Source: JBBROS01 sp965260995 (GTDB lineage: Bacteria > Pseudomonadota > Alphaproteobacteria > Acetobacterales > Acetobacteraceae). Taken from it: DNA of 64,000 nucleotides. The position numbers and the translations under genes are program-made. Shown here piece by piece: positions 32,582 through 43,084 of this stretch. The DNA is taken from assembly GCA_965260995.1 (NCBI GenBank), contig CBDHCD010000003.1:1984001-2048000 (forward strand), given 5' to 3'. The stretch's first letter is position 1; each line of letters begins with the position of its first letter. The notes beneath the pieces are model-generated. The model was not told where the DNA came from. It saw only the letters and a list, made by a program, of their open reading frames with translations, and did not search any database.

Positions 32582-32642
32582 TGTCACGCCCCTCCCCTTC
32601 TCCGCCCGGCCGCTCCAAGTCGCCCGGTCCAGGCCCGGCCGG

Positions 32643-33674
32643 TCAGGCCGCCACGCCTTCGTGCTCGTTGGGCACCAGCGTCCAGACCTGCTTCAACGGG
32701 ATCTCGGTCCGCACGTCGGGCGGCAGCCGGGCGTAGTGCTCCTTCACCGCCGCCACCACGTCGCCCGCGTCCCACAGGCGGATGCGGAAGTAGTCCGCCG
32801 CCGCCTCCGAGCGCACCGGCTGGTTGAAGCCGCCCCAGCCGACCAGCAGCCCGTGATCGGCCTGGAAGCGCCCCATCACCCCGGCCAGCTCGCGCAGCAG
32901 CCGCACGTCCACCTTGGTGTCCTGCGACTTGACCTGCACCACCAGCCGCGGCGCGTCGAAGCCGAGCGGCCCGCTGCCGGCCAGGATGTCGACGCCGCCG
33001 TCCGGCCCCGGCGGCGAGACGCGCGCCCGGTAGCCCTGCGCCTCCAGCAACGCGCCGATCAGGGTGGCCAGCATGTGCCCCTTGAACTTCTGCGCGATGC
33101 GCTCGCGGATCATCGTGTGCGAGCGCTCCTCGATGTCGGGCAGCGCCGGCGCGGTCCGGGCCGCCGCGGCCGGGCGCGTGGGCGCGACCGGCCAGGCCCG
33201 CCCGCCGCCCGCGGCGAGCAGGGCGCGGACGCGCTGCTCGGCGTCGTTGCGCTCGATGCGGCACACCGTCATGAACGCGCCGAACGACAGCAGGATGTCG
33301 ACGTCGAACTGCCGCCGCGGCACCTCCGCCAGCCAATCGACCGGCCGCGTGTGATAGGGGCCGCCGGGCAGGTCGTCGCGGAACTGATACTCGCCCGAGA
33401 CGATGCCGAGCGCGATCGTCGGCCGCGTCTTGAGCGGCAGCACGGCGACGTCGCCGACCTTGATGGCGTCGCGGATCGACCAGACCTGGCCGTGCCAGTT
33501 GGTCAGCGTCTTCGGCCGTTGATTCGGGTAGGCCGCCTTCAGCATGGCCTCGAGGGCGGCCCGGGTCGTGCAGGGCGTGAGGTCCGGCAGCGCGTCCCAG
33601 CCGATCGCGGCGATCCGATGTTCCAGAGCCAGCGATTCCTGCTCGCCTGCCTTGCCTGCTCGCACCAGCCACAT
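32643..33674 (-). CDS. mrr: Mrr-type restriction endonuclease with N-terminal PUA/EVE-like domain
   Basis: The 343-residue protein has an N-terminal segment (residues 1-125) beginning MWLVRAGKAGEQE, with YPNQRPKTLTNWHGQVWSIRDAIKVGDVAVLP and IALGIVSGEYQFR, the pattern of modified-base-reading domains in type IV restriction enzymes. The C-terminal Mrr domain (from about 190) has the PD-(D/E)xK core: GVDILAGSG with D229, then LVVQVKSQ with K249. No methyltransferase or specificity subunit is adjacent, which fits a lone modification-dependent enzyme. The start at 33674 has ACAGGAT upstream; in-frame extension to 33857 runs into AT-rich DNA and is doubtful. Targets are unknown. Confidence 0.85.
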   Translation of the reverse strand: MWLVRAGKAGEQESLALEHRIAAIGWDALPDLTPCTTRAALEAMLKAAYPNQRPKTLTNWHGQVWSIRDAIKVGDVAVLPLKTRPTIALGIVSGEYQFRDDLPGGPYHTRPVDWLAEVPRRQFDVDILLSFGAFMTVCRIERNDAEQRVRALLAAGGGRAWPVAPTRPAAAARTAPALPDIEERSHTMIRERIAQKFKGHMLATLIGALLEAQGYRARVSPPGPDGGVDILAGSGPLGFDAPRLVVQVKSQDTKVDVRLLRELAGVMGRFQADHGLLVGWGGFNQPVRSEAAADYFRIRLWDAGDVVAAVKEHYARLPPDVRTEIPLKQVWTLVPNEHEGVAA

Positions 33675-34199
33675 AGTCATCCTGTGAAACCTTGTACCGA
33701 TTGACTTCCCCAGCCCGACAACCGTCCGAAAGCACCGAAGTGCTATTGACAACAAATCAAGAACAGATGCCAAAATCCGATGAGAAAATTGACTCTGTAC
33801 ATCAGACGTGTTTCGCAGGTAGAGAAGCGCGTGAAAAAAAAAGACATAACTACTCAAGTCCTTACCAATTTGATTAGTAGAGTGCTTGTAGCTGTAGCTT
33901 CAATTCTGAAATGACTAAAAATGTTGACATGTGGCGTATTTTTCTAGATTTGGTCAGGAACGCACCAAGCCCACGCGCCAGCCGGAAACCGGCGGCTCAT
34001 CGCCGCCCGACCTGGCGGAACCACGGCAGCGTGCGTGAGGGCGGCCGTCGCGCCGGCCCGAAGCCGAAGCCGAAGCGCCGCCCGTCACTGCCGCCCGTCA
34101 CTGCCGCCCGTCACTGCCGAAACACCCGGGCCGGTGAGCCGCTTCGAGGTGCTTCCCCCGCTCAAGCCCCTGCTTGAGCCTCCGCTTAAACCGCGGCGG
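33675..34199. other. AT-rich island and short-repeat spacer upstream of mrr
   Basis: About 525 bases with no convincing gene. From about 33690 to 33960 the sequence is far richer in A and T than any other part of the window, consistent with recent acquisition together with mrr. The second half returns to high GC and holds a perfect 13-bp tandem repeat, cccgtcactgccg, three times at 34081-34119. It holds a small hairpin, AGCAC and GTGCT around CGAA near 33733-33746. Functions of these are not evident. Confidence 0.6.
34081..34119. repeat. Perfect 13-bp tandem repeat, three copies
   Basis: Units at 34081-34093, 34094-34106 and 34107-34119 are identical (cccgtcactgccg). The repeat lies between the AT-rich island and the end of rnhA. 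It shows no relation to a coding frame. Possibly a slippage product. Confidence 0.9.
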
Positions 34200-34658
34200 T
34201 CAGGACCCGCCGCCCTGCCGCGCCGCCGTCGCCAGCCGGTCCGCGCGCTCGTTCATCACGTCGCCGGCGTGGCCGCGCACCCAGCGCCAGTCGATCTCGT
34301 GCGCCTTGGCCGCGTCCAGCACCCGGCGCCACAGGTCCATGTTCGCCACCGGGTCGCCCGAAGCGTTGCGCCAGTTCCGCCGCACCCAGCCGGTGTGCCA
34401 GCGGGTGATGCCGTTGCGCAGGTACTCGCTGTCGGTGTGCAGCACGACGCGGCACGGCCGGGTCAGGGCTTCCAAAGCGGCGGCGGCGGCGGTCAGCTCC
34501 ATGCGGTTGTTGGTCGTCGCGGGGTCCGCGCCCGTCAGCTCGCGCTCGTGCCCGCCGAAGCGCAGGATCGCCGCCCAGCCGCCCGGCCCGGGGTTGGGCT
34601 TGCAGCCGCCGTCGGTCCAGACTTCCACCAGCGCGCCCGGGTCAGAGGCCGTAAGCAT
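34200..34658 (-). CDS. rnhA: Ribonuclease HI
   Basis: Cuts the RNA strand of RNA-DNA hybrids in the cytosol. The 152-residue protein has all four catalytic carboxylates in context: D of VWTDGGCKPNPG, E of NNRMELTAA, D of LHTDSEYL, and D of NERADRLA; the WVRGHAGD histidine loop is present. The start at 34658 lies inside the 3' end of thrB, giving a 17-base overlap, so the two are in one operon. This thrB-rnhA order is common in alphaproteobacteria. Confidence 0.96.
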   Translation of the reverse strand: MLTASDPGALVEVWTDGGCKPNPGPGGWAAILRFGGHERELTGADPATTNNRMELTAAAAALEALTRPCRVVLHTDSEYLRNGITRWHTGWVRRNWRNASGDPVANMDLWRRVLDAAKAHEIDWRWVRGHAGDVMNERADRLATAARQGGGS

Positions 34659-35601
34659 GGGCGTTCCCGGGCTGGAGGTGGAAGCGCAGCCGGCGCAGGT
34701 ACTCGAGCGGGTCCTTGCGCGTCACCAGGGCGTTCGCCGGCGTGTGGACCCAGTCGTACAGCCGGGTCAGCAGGAAGCGCAGCGCCGCCCCCTGGCACAG
34801 CACCGGCAGCGCCGCCTGCTCCGCCGCGGACAACGGCCGCACGGCGGCGTAGGCGCGCAGCATCGCCCGCGCCTTGGTCACGTTGAACTGGAAATCAGGC
34901 TCGAAGCACCAGGCGTTGAGGCACACCGCCACGTCGTAGGCGAGCAGGTCGGTGGCGGCGAAGTAGAAGTCGATCAGGCCCGACAGCCGCCCGTCCAGGA
35001 AGAACACGTTGTCGGGGAACAGGTCGGCGTGGATCTGCCCGGCCGGGAGACCCCGCGGCCAGGCGGCCAGGATGCCGGCCGAGGCGGCGGCGAGTTCCGC
35101 CGCCAGCCCCCCTTGCACCTCGTCCGCCCGCGGCCCGCACCGCGCGAGCAGCGGCGGCCAGCCCGACGGGCCGAGCGCGTTCGCCCGGGTGGCGGCGTAG
35201 TCCCGGCCCGCGACGTGCAGCGCCGCCAGCGCCGCCCCCACCGGCGCGCAGTGCTCCGGCCGCACCCGGCGCGGCCACACGCCGGGCAGGAATGTGGTGA
35301 GGCAGGCGGGCCGCCCGGCCAGCGTGCGCAGGCTCGCCCCGTCCCGCCCGCGCACCGGCTCCGGGCACGAGATGCCGCGCCGGGCCAGGTGCTCCATGAG
35401 GCCGAGGAACCAGGGCAGGTCCGCCGGATCGACCCGCTTCTCGTAGAGCGTCAGGATGAAGTCGCCCGCGGTGGTGCGAACCTGGTAGTTGCTGTTCTCC
35501 ACCCCCTCGGCGATGCCGCGGAACGCCACCGGCGTGCCGAGCGCGTAGCAGCCGAGGAACGCGGCCAGCGCCTCGTCCGTGACTTCGGTGTAGACCGCCA
35601 T
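34642..35601 (-). CDS. thrB: Homoserine kinase, type II (APH fold)
   Basis: Phosphorylates homoserine before threonine synthase. The 319-residue protein is the aminoglycoside-phosphotransferase-like ThrB of alphaproteobacteria. It begins MAVYTEVTDEALAAFLGCY, has GVENSNYQVRTTAGDFILTLYE in the N-lobe, the catalytic loop IHADLFPDNVFF, and the Mg-binding LIDFYFA. It overlaps rnhA by 17 bases and lies 33 bases downstream of ispH. Confidence 0.95.
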   Translation of the reverse strand: MAVYTEVTDEALAAFLGCYALGTPVAFRGIAEGVENSNYQVRTTAGDFILTLYEKRVDPADLPWFLGLMEHLARRGISCPEPVRGRDGASLRTLAGRPACLTTFLPGVWPRRVRPEHCAPVGAALAALHVAGRDYAATRANALGPSGWPPLLARCGPRADEVQGGLAAELAAASAGILAAWPRGLPAGQIHADLFPDNVFFLDGRLSGLIDFYFAATDLLAYDVAVCLNAWCFEPDFQFNVTKARAMLRAYAAVRPLSAAEQAALPVLCQGAALRFLLTRLYDWVHTPANALVTRKDPLEYLRRLRFHLQPGNAHAYGL

Positions 35602-35634
35602 CGAGCCGTCAGGCGCGCGCCTCGGGCCGGGCTG

Positions 35635-36723
35635 TCAGGCGCGCGCCTCGAGCGGCGCGGGCAGCTTGAACACCACGTCCTCCTGGGTGACCTGGCGCTC
35701 CTCGATGCGCAGCGCGTAACGCTCGCCGAGCGCGCGCAGCAGCTCCTGCACCAGCGACTCGGGGGCCGACGCCCCGGCCGTGACGCCCACCGTCCGCACG
35801 CCGTCCAGCACCGACCAGTCGATCTGGTCGGCCTTGGGCAGCAGGATGGCCCGCGACGCCCCGGCCCGCTCCGCCACCTCGCGCAGCCGCTGCGAGTTGC
35901 TGCTGTTGGGGCTGCCGATCACCACCACGAGGTCGCTTTCCGGCGCGATGGCCTTGACCGCCGCCTGCCGGTTGGTGGTGGCGTAGCAGATGTCCTCCCG
36001 CTTCGGCCCCTCGATCAGCGGGAAGCGCCGGCGCAGCACGGCCACGATCTCGGCGGTGTCGTCGACGCTGAGCGTCGTCTGCGTGATGAACGCGAGGCGC
36101 GCCGGGTCCGCGGGCTCGACCACCTCCGCGTCGGCCACGCCCTGCACCAACGTCACGCTGCCCGGCGGCAGTTGGCCCATCGTGCCCACCACCTCCGGGT
36201 GCCCGGCGTGCCCGATCATCAGGATGTGCCGCCGGTCCGGCCCGCCGCCGGCGTAGTGCCGCTCGGCCTCGCGGTGCACCTTGCTGACCAAGGGGCAGGT
36301 CGCGTCGAGGTAGAGCAGGTTGCGCCGCTCCGCCTCCGCCGGCACCGACTTCGGCACGCCGTGGGCGGAGAACACGACGTGCCCGTCGGGCGGCACCTCG
36401 TCGAGTTCCTCGACGAACACGGCCCCCTGCGCCTCCAAGCCCTCGACCACGGTGCGGTTGTGGACGATCTCGTGGCGCACGTAGACCGGCTTGCCGTAGC
36501 GCCGCAGCGCCTCCTCGACCACGCGGATGGCGCGGTCGACCCCGGCGCAGAACCCGCGCGGCCCGGCGAGGATGACCCGCATCTCGGGCCGCGGCGTCCG
36601 CAGCGGCCCGAGATGCGGCGCTGGCTGTTGCGGCCCTAACTGTTGCGGCCCTGGCTGTTGCGGTTTCGGCTGTGATGGCCCTGGCAGCAGCGACTCTGGC
36701 AGAGGGGCGACTGTCTGTTGCAT
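35635..36723 (-). CDS. ispH: 4-hydroxy-3-methylbut-2-enyl diphosphate reductase
   Basis: [4Fe-4S] enzyme that makes IPP and DMAPP in the MEP pathway. Cluster cysteines are in PRGFCAGVDRAI, LDATCPLVSK and EDICYATTNR; HEIVHN and SAHGVPKSV carry substrate-binding histidines, and PNSSNSQRL is the diphosphate loop. With the start at 36723 the protein has 362 residues, about 47 more than E. coli IspH. The extension is Pro/Gln-rich with repeated GPQQ units. The start could instead be MRVILAGPRGF at 36582; neither has a strong ribosome site. It is divergent from the lipoprotein gene and likely in an operon with thrB and rnhA. Confidence 0.92.
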   Translation of the reverse strand: MQQTVAPLPESLLPGPSQPKPQQPGPQQLGPQQPAPHLGPLRTPRPEMRVILAGPRGFCAGVDRAIRVVEEALRRYGKPVYVRHEIVHNRTVVEGLEAQGAVFVEELDEVPPDGHVVFSAHGVPKSVPAEAERRNLLYLDATCPLVSKVHREAERHYAGGGPDRRHILMIGHAGHPEVVGTMGQLPPGSVTLVQGVADAEVVEPADPARLAFITQTTLSVDDTAEIVAVLRRRFPLIEGPKREDICYATTNRQAAVKAIAPESDLVVVIGSPNSSNSQRLREVAERAGASRAILLPKADQIDWSVLDGVRTVGVTAGASAPESLVQELLRALGERYALRIEERQVTQEDVVFKLPAPLEARA

Positions 36724-36827
36724 GGTGTCCGGCCTGTCGGCGGCGCGCACGGTGCGGCCGCATGTTCGGCGCCACACATAAGCCCACCGCTCCCGTCGCG
36801 CCACCCTGTCCGGTTCCGGAGACGCCC

Positions 36828-37406
36828 ATGCCCCCGTTCGCGCCGCCTTTCTCGCCGCCCTCGGCCTCGGCCTCGCGCTGCCTCTCGCGCCCCCACGCCC
36901 TCCTCGCCGCCTCCGCCCTGCTGGCGCTGTCCGCCTGCGCCGCGCCGGAGGACGCCTTCGCCCCACCTTGCCCGCGGCCGAGCATCCCGCGCGACTTCAA
37001 CGACCTCCACCGCTTCCGCGGGGCCGGGCGCGACATCACCGACTCGGTGCTGGAAGGCAGGATCACCGGCGTCAACGGCGCTTGCGCCCGCGACGGGGCC
37101 GACACCGTGGTGGCGACGGTCTCGATCAGCCTCGAGCTCACGCGCGGCCCGGCCGCCCCCGACCGCACCGCCGAGGTCGGCTACTTCATCGCCGTCAGCG
37201 AAGGCGAGCGCATCCTCGACAAGCAGGTGTTCCGCCTCAAGGCCGAGTTCCCGCCCAACACGGAGCGCCTGCGCCTGACTGGCGACCAGGTTGAGCTGCG
37301 CCTGCCGGTCTCGCCGGACAAGACGGCCGCCGCTTACCGCATCTCGGCCGGCTTCGACGTGACCCCGGCCGAACTGGAGTACAATCGCCAGCGCGCGGGG
37401 CGGTAA
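36828..37406 (+). CDS. Lipoprotein of unknown function
   Basis: The 192-residue protein starts at 36828 after CCGGAGACGCCC. Residues 21-37 form a hydrophobic signal, and LSACAAP near residue 36-42 is a good lipobox with the acylated cysteine. The mature part contains DITDSVLEGRITGVNGACA and ISAGFDVTPAELEYNRQR; predicted strands suggest a compact beta domain facing the periplasm. I do not recognise a family. It is followed by the SnoaL-like gene after 20 bases, so the two are likely co-transcribed. Confidence 0.7.
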   Translation: MPPFAPPFSPPSASASRCLSRPHALLAASALLALSACAAPEDAFAPPCPRPSIPRDFNDLHRFRGAGRDITDSVLEGRITGVNGACARDGADTVVATVSISLELTRGPAAPDRTAEVGYFIAVSEGERILDKQVFRLKAEFPPNTERLRLTGDQVELRLPVSPDKTAAAYRISAGFDVTPAELEYNRQRAGR

Positions 37407-37426
37407 GCGTCGTGCAGGAGACCGCG

Positions 37427-37894
37427 ATGGCCGTCCGCCCGCCGCTGCCGCCGTTCACGCCGGAAACCGCTGCCCAGAAAGCCCGCATGGCCGAGGACGC
37501 TTGGAACACCCGCGATCCCGAGCGGGTGGCGGGCGCCTACACCGCCGACAGCCGGTGGCGCAACCGCGACGAGTTCTTTCAAGGGCGGGAGGCCATCATC
37601 GCCTTCCTGCGCCGCAAGTGGGCGCGCGAGCTGGAGTATCGGCTGATCAAGGAAGTTTGGGCCGTCACCGGCGATCGCGTCGCCGTGCGCTTCGCCTACG
37701 AGTGGCACGACGACGGTGGCCAATGGCATCGCAGCCACGGCAACGAGCAGTGGGAGTTCGACACCGCCGGGCTGATGCGGCGGCGCGAGGCCAGCATCAA
37801 CGACGTTGCCATCCAGGAGAGCGCGCGCAAGTTCCGCTGGCCCCTCGGCCCGAGGCCGGCAGACCATCTCGGCATGTCCGGCCTCGGTCTATGA
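37427..37894 (+). CDS. SnoaL/NTF2-like DUF1348 protein
   Basis: The 155-residue protein starts at 37427 after CAGGAG. The NTF2-like fold is indicated by AQKARMAEDAWNTRDPERVA, the pocket segment SRWRNRDEFFQGREAIIAFLRRKW, FAYEWHDDGGQWHRSHGNEQWEF, and the end MRRREASINDVAI. The family (DUF1348) has no agreed function; related proteins are small cyclases or hydrolases. It follows the lipoprotein gene on the same strand and precedes the glycine riboswitch. Confidence 0.85.
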   Translation: MAVRPPLPPFTPETAAQKARMAEDAWNTRDPERVAGAYTADSRWRNRDEFFQGREAIIAFLRRKWARELEYRLIKEVWAVTGDRVAVRFAYEWHDDGGQWHRSHGNEQWEFDTAGLMRRREASINDVAIQESARKFRWPLGPRPADHLGMSGLGL

Positions 37895-37974
37895 AAGGGT
37901 CGTTGCCAACCCGGACGTTTCCCGGGTTGCGTCCGCCCCCCGTTTCCGTCATTGTTCCGCTGTCTCAAGCTTCC

Positions 37975-38153
37975 CCCGCGGGAGAGCGCTGGCTTTGCCA
38001 GCCGCCGAAGGCGCAACCGGCCCCCGGAAACGCTCAGGCATCCAGGACCGCGGGGGACAGGACCTCTGGAAAGCCGCCGGCCCGCGCCGGCGCACCGACG
38101 GAGTAAGGGAGCCGCGAGGCCCCGAATCTCTCAGGTTCCCGGACAGAGGGGGG
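37975..38153 (+). promoter_or_regulatory. Tandem glycine riboswitch upstream of gcvT
   Basis: Two consecutive glycine aptamers. The first (about 37975-38070) has GGAGAGCGCTGG, GCCGCCGAAGGCGCAA, GAAACGCTCAGGCA and the ACAGGACCTCTGGAAAG tail. The second (about 38080-38153) has GACGGAGTAAGGGAGCC, CCCGAATCTCTCAGG and GGACAGAGGGGGG. Both carry the conserved CTCAGG and ACAG elements of the family. It ends about 78 bases before the gcvT start. In proteobacteria the pair usually turns on gcv expression when glycine is abundant; the switching structure downstream is not worked out here. Confidence 0.92.
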
Positions 38154-38230
38154 TCGCACCCGCGGGCGTGTCGCCGGCGGGCGACCCGCGCGCCTCCCCA
38201 CCTCCGGGGCGCGCCGTGTGGAGTAGGCGC

Positions 38231-39385
38231 TTGTCAGACCAGACGATCCCGACCGGACCCGTCCTCAACCTCGAGGACGAGGAACCCGACACCCTCCATG
38301 CCCTGCCGCTCGACGCGCTGCATCGCGGCCTCGGGGCCAAGATGGCGCCCTTCGCCGGCTACGAGATGCCGGTGCAGTACAGCCTCGGCGTCCTGGCCGA
38401 GCACAACCACACCCGCACCCAGGCCAGCCTGTTCGACGTCAGCCACATGGGCCAGCTCAGCCTGCGCGGCGACCGCGCCGCCACCGTGCTGGAGCGCATG
38501 GTGCCGGGCGACATCGAGGCGCTCACGCCGGGCCGCCAGCGCTACACCCTGCTGCTGAACGAGGCCGGTGGCATCATGGACGACCTGATAATCGCCAACT
38601 ACGGCGACCGCCTGGTCATCGTCGCCAACGCCGGCCGCAAGGACGCCGACGCCCTGCACATCGCCGAGCAGCTCCACGGCGAGGCCGAGCTGATGCAGCA
38701 CTTCGACCGCGCGCTGCTCGCCCTGCAAGGCCCGGCCGCGGCCGGGATCATGGCGTCCCTCTGCCCCGAAGCCGCCGCCCTGGCGTTCATGGGCGTCGCC
38801 GAGGCCGAGGTCGGCGGCGTGCCCGCCTGGATCAGCCGCTCCGGCTACACCGGCGAGGACGGGTTCGAGATCTCGGTCGCCGCCGCCGACGCGGAACGCC
38901 TGGCCCGGCTGCTGCTGGACCAGCCGGGCGTGCTGCCGGCCGGGCTGGGCGCGCGCGACAGCCTGCGGCTGGAGGCCGGGCTGTGCCTCTACGGCAGCGA
39001 CATCGACGAGCTGACCACGCCCGTGGAGGCCAACCTCGCCTGGACCATCGGCAAGCGCCGCCGCGAACAGGGCGGCTTCCCCGGCGCGACCGCGATCATG
39101 GACCAGTTGCGCCACGGCCCCACCCGCCTGCGCGTCGGCCTGCGTCCCGACGGCCGCGCCCCGGCCCGCGCGCCGACCCAGATCATCGCCGCCGACGGCA
39201 CCGCCGCGGGCGCCATCACCTCCGGCACCTTCTCGCCCAGCCTCGGCGCGCCCATCGCCATGGGCTACGTCCGCCGCGACCTCGCCGAGCCCGGCACCAG
39301 GCTCGAACTGATGGTGCGCGACAAGCTGCTGCCCGCCAGCGTCGTGCCGCTGCCCTTCGTCCCGACCCGCTACCTCAAGTCCTGA
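38231..39385 (+). CDS. gcvT: Glycine cleavage system T protein (aminomethyltransferase)
   Basis: Transfers the methylene group from the lipoyl arm to tetrahydrofolate. The protein starts at TTG 38231 (LSDQTIPTG) with GGAG upstream; 384 residues. Conserved segments include PLDALHRGLGAKMAPFAGYEMPVQY, DVSHMGQLSLRG, GGIMDDLIIANY, SGYTGEDGFEISV and ARDSLRLEAGLCLYGSDI. Longer upstream frame overlaps the riboswitch and is unlikely to be translated. First gene of gcvT-gcvH-gcvP. Confidence 0.95.
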   Translation: MSDQTIPTGPVLNLEDEEPDTLHALPLDALHRGLGAKMAPFAGYEMPVQYSLGVLAEHNHTRTQASLFDVSHMGQLSLRGDRAATVLERMVPGDIEALTPGRQRYTLLLNEAGGIMDDLIIANYGDRLVIVANAGRKDADALHIAEQLHGEAELMQHFDRALLALQGPAAAGIMASLCPEAAALAFMGVAEAEVGGVPAWISRSGYTGEDGFEISVAAADAERLARLLLDQPGVLPAGLGARDSLRLEAGLCLYGSDIDELTTPVEANLAWTIGKRRREQGGFPGATAIMDQLRHGPTRLRVGLRPDGRAPARAPTQIIAADGTAAGAITSGTFSPSLGAPIAMGYVRRDLAEPGTRLELMVRDKLLPASVVPLPFVPTRYLKS

Positions 39386-39399
39386 TCCGGAGCCCGCCC

Positions 39400-39785
39400 A
39401 TGCCAGAGACGCGTTACACCAAGGATCACGAATGGGTGCGCCTTGACGGCGAGGCCGCCGCCGTCACCGTCACCGTCGGCATCACCGACCACGCCCAGCA
39501 GGCGCTCGGCGACGTCGTGTTCGTCGAGCTGCCCGACCCCGGCCGCGAGGTGACGGAGGGCGAGGCCGTCGCCGTGGTCGAGAGCGTCAAGGCCGCCAGC
39601 GACGTCTATGCCCCCCTCGCCGGCCGCGTCACCGAGGCCAACGCCGCCCTGCTCGACGACCCGGCCCAGGTCAACGCCGCCGCCGCCGGCGAGGGCTGGT
39701 TCTTCCGCCTCGAACTGTCCGACCGCGCCGCCTTCGACGCCCTGATGGACGAGGCCGCCTACCAGGCCCTGCTGGAGACGCTGTG

Positions 39786-39786
<1 letters not shown>
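39400..39786 (+). CDS. gcvH: Glycine cleavage system H protein
   Basis: Lipoyl carrier shuttling the aminomethyl group between P and T proteins. The 128-residue protein begins MPETRYTKDHEWVRLDG, with the lipoyl lysine in VVESVKAASDVYAP. GITDHAQQALGDVVFVELP is the usual hammerhead-fold sequence. The start at 39400 is 14 bases after gcvT. Its TGA shares a base with the gcvP ATG (TGATG at 39784-39788), so translation is coupled. Confidence 0.96.
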
Positions 39787-42719
<2,933 letters not shown>

Positions 42720-42773
42720 GGCTGTTCGGGAGCGCCCTGGCCCGGGGGGCGGGCCGAGGGTGTTCCCGGCCGC

Positions 42774-42983
42774 TCACACGTCCCAGAACGGCCGGGCCGC
42801 TTCCTCCCGCGCCGTGCCCCGGCTCACGCCGATGTCGGACAACAGCCGGTCCTCCATCTCCGCCAACTGCCGCCGCGTTTGCCGGGCCTGCACCATGGCG
42901 CGCAACGCCGGCCACACGCCCCGTCCGCGAGACGAGAGCCGCCGCGTCGGGAGACCGGGGAACGAGATGATGTGCGCTGCCAT
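42774..42983 (-). CDS. DUF1127 small protein
   Basis: The 69-residue protein starts at 42983 with AGGA upstream. Its C-terminal LAEMEDRLLSDIGVSRGTAREEA followed by RPFWDV is the DUF1127 signature, an arginine-rich small domain seen in alphaproteobacteria and linked in some to phosphate, carbon or stress responses and RNA turnover. The N-terminal part (AHIISFPGLPTRRLSSR) is variable. It is divergent from the LysR gene, with 101 bases between starts, which makes it the likely target of that regulator. Confidence 0.82.
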   Translation of the reverse strand: MAAHIISFPGLPTRRLSSRGRGVWPALRAMVQARQTRRQLAEMEDRLLSDIGVSRGTAREEAARPFWDV

Positions 42984-43084
42984 GGGAAGTATCCTGTGAA
43001 CCGTCGTTGCGAACCCCGTGAACATGCGCCCGGCGTCGCGATAAGCAAAACGAATTGCCCTGATGCGCGCGATCAACGATACTG

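Noticed and set aside
33911..34177. An 88-residue plus-strand frame in the AT-rich island (MTKNVDMWRIFLDLVRN...)
   Set aside because: It switches from AT-rich to GC-rich composition within the frame, has no ribosome site, and its second half is Arg/Pro-rich. It could be a remnant but not a supported gene.
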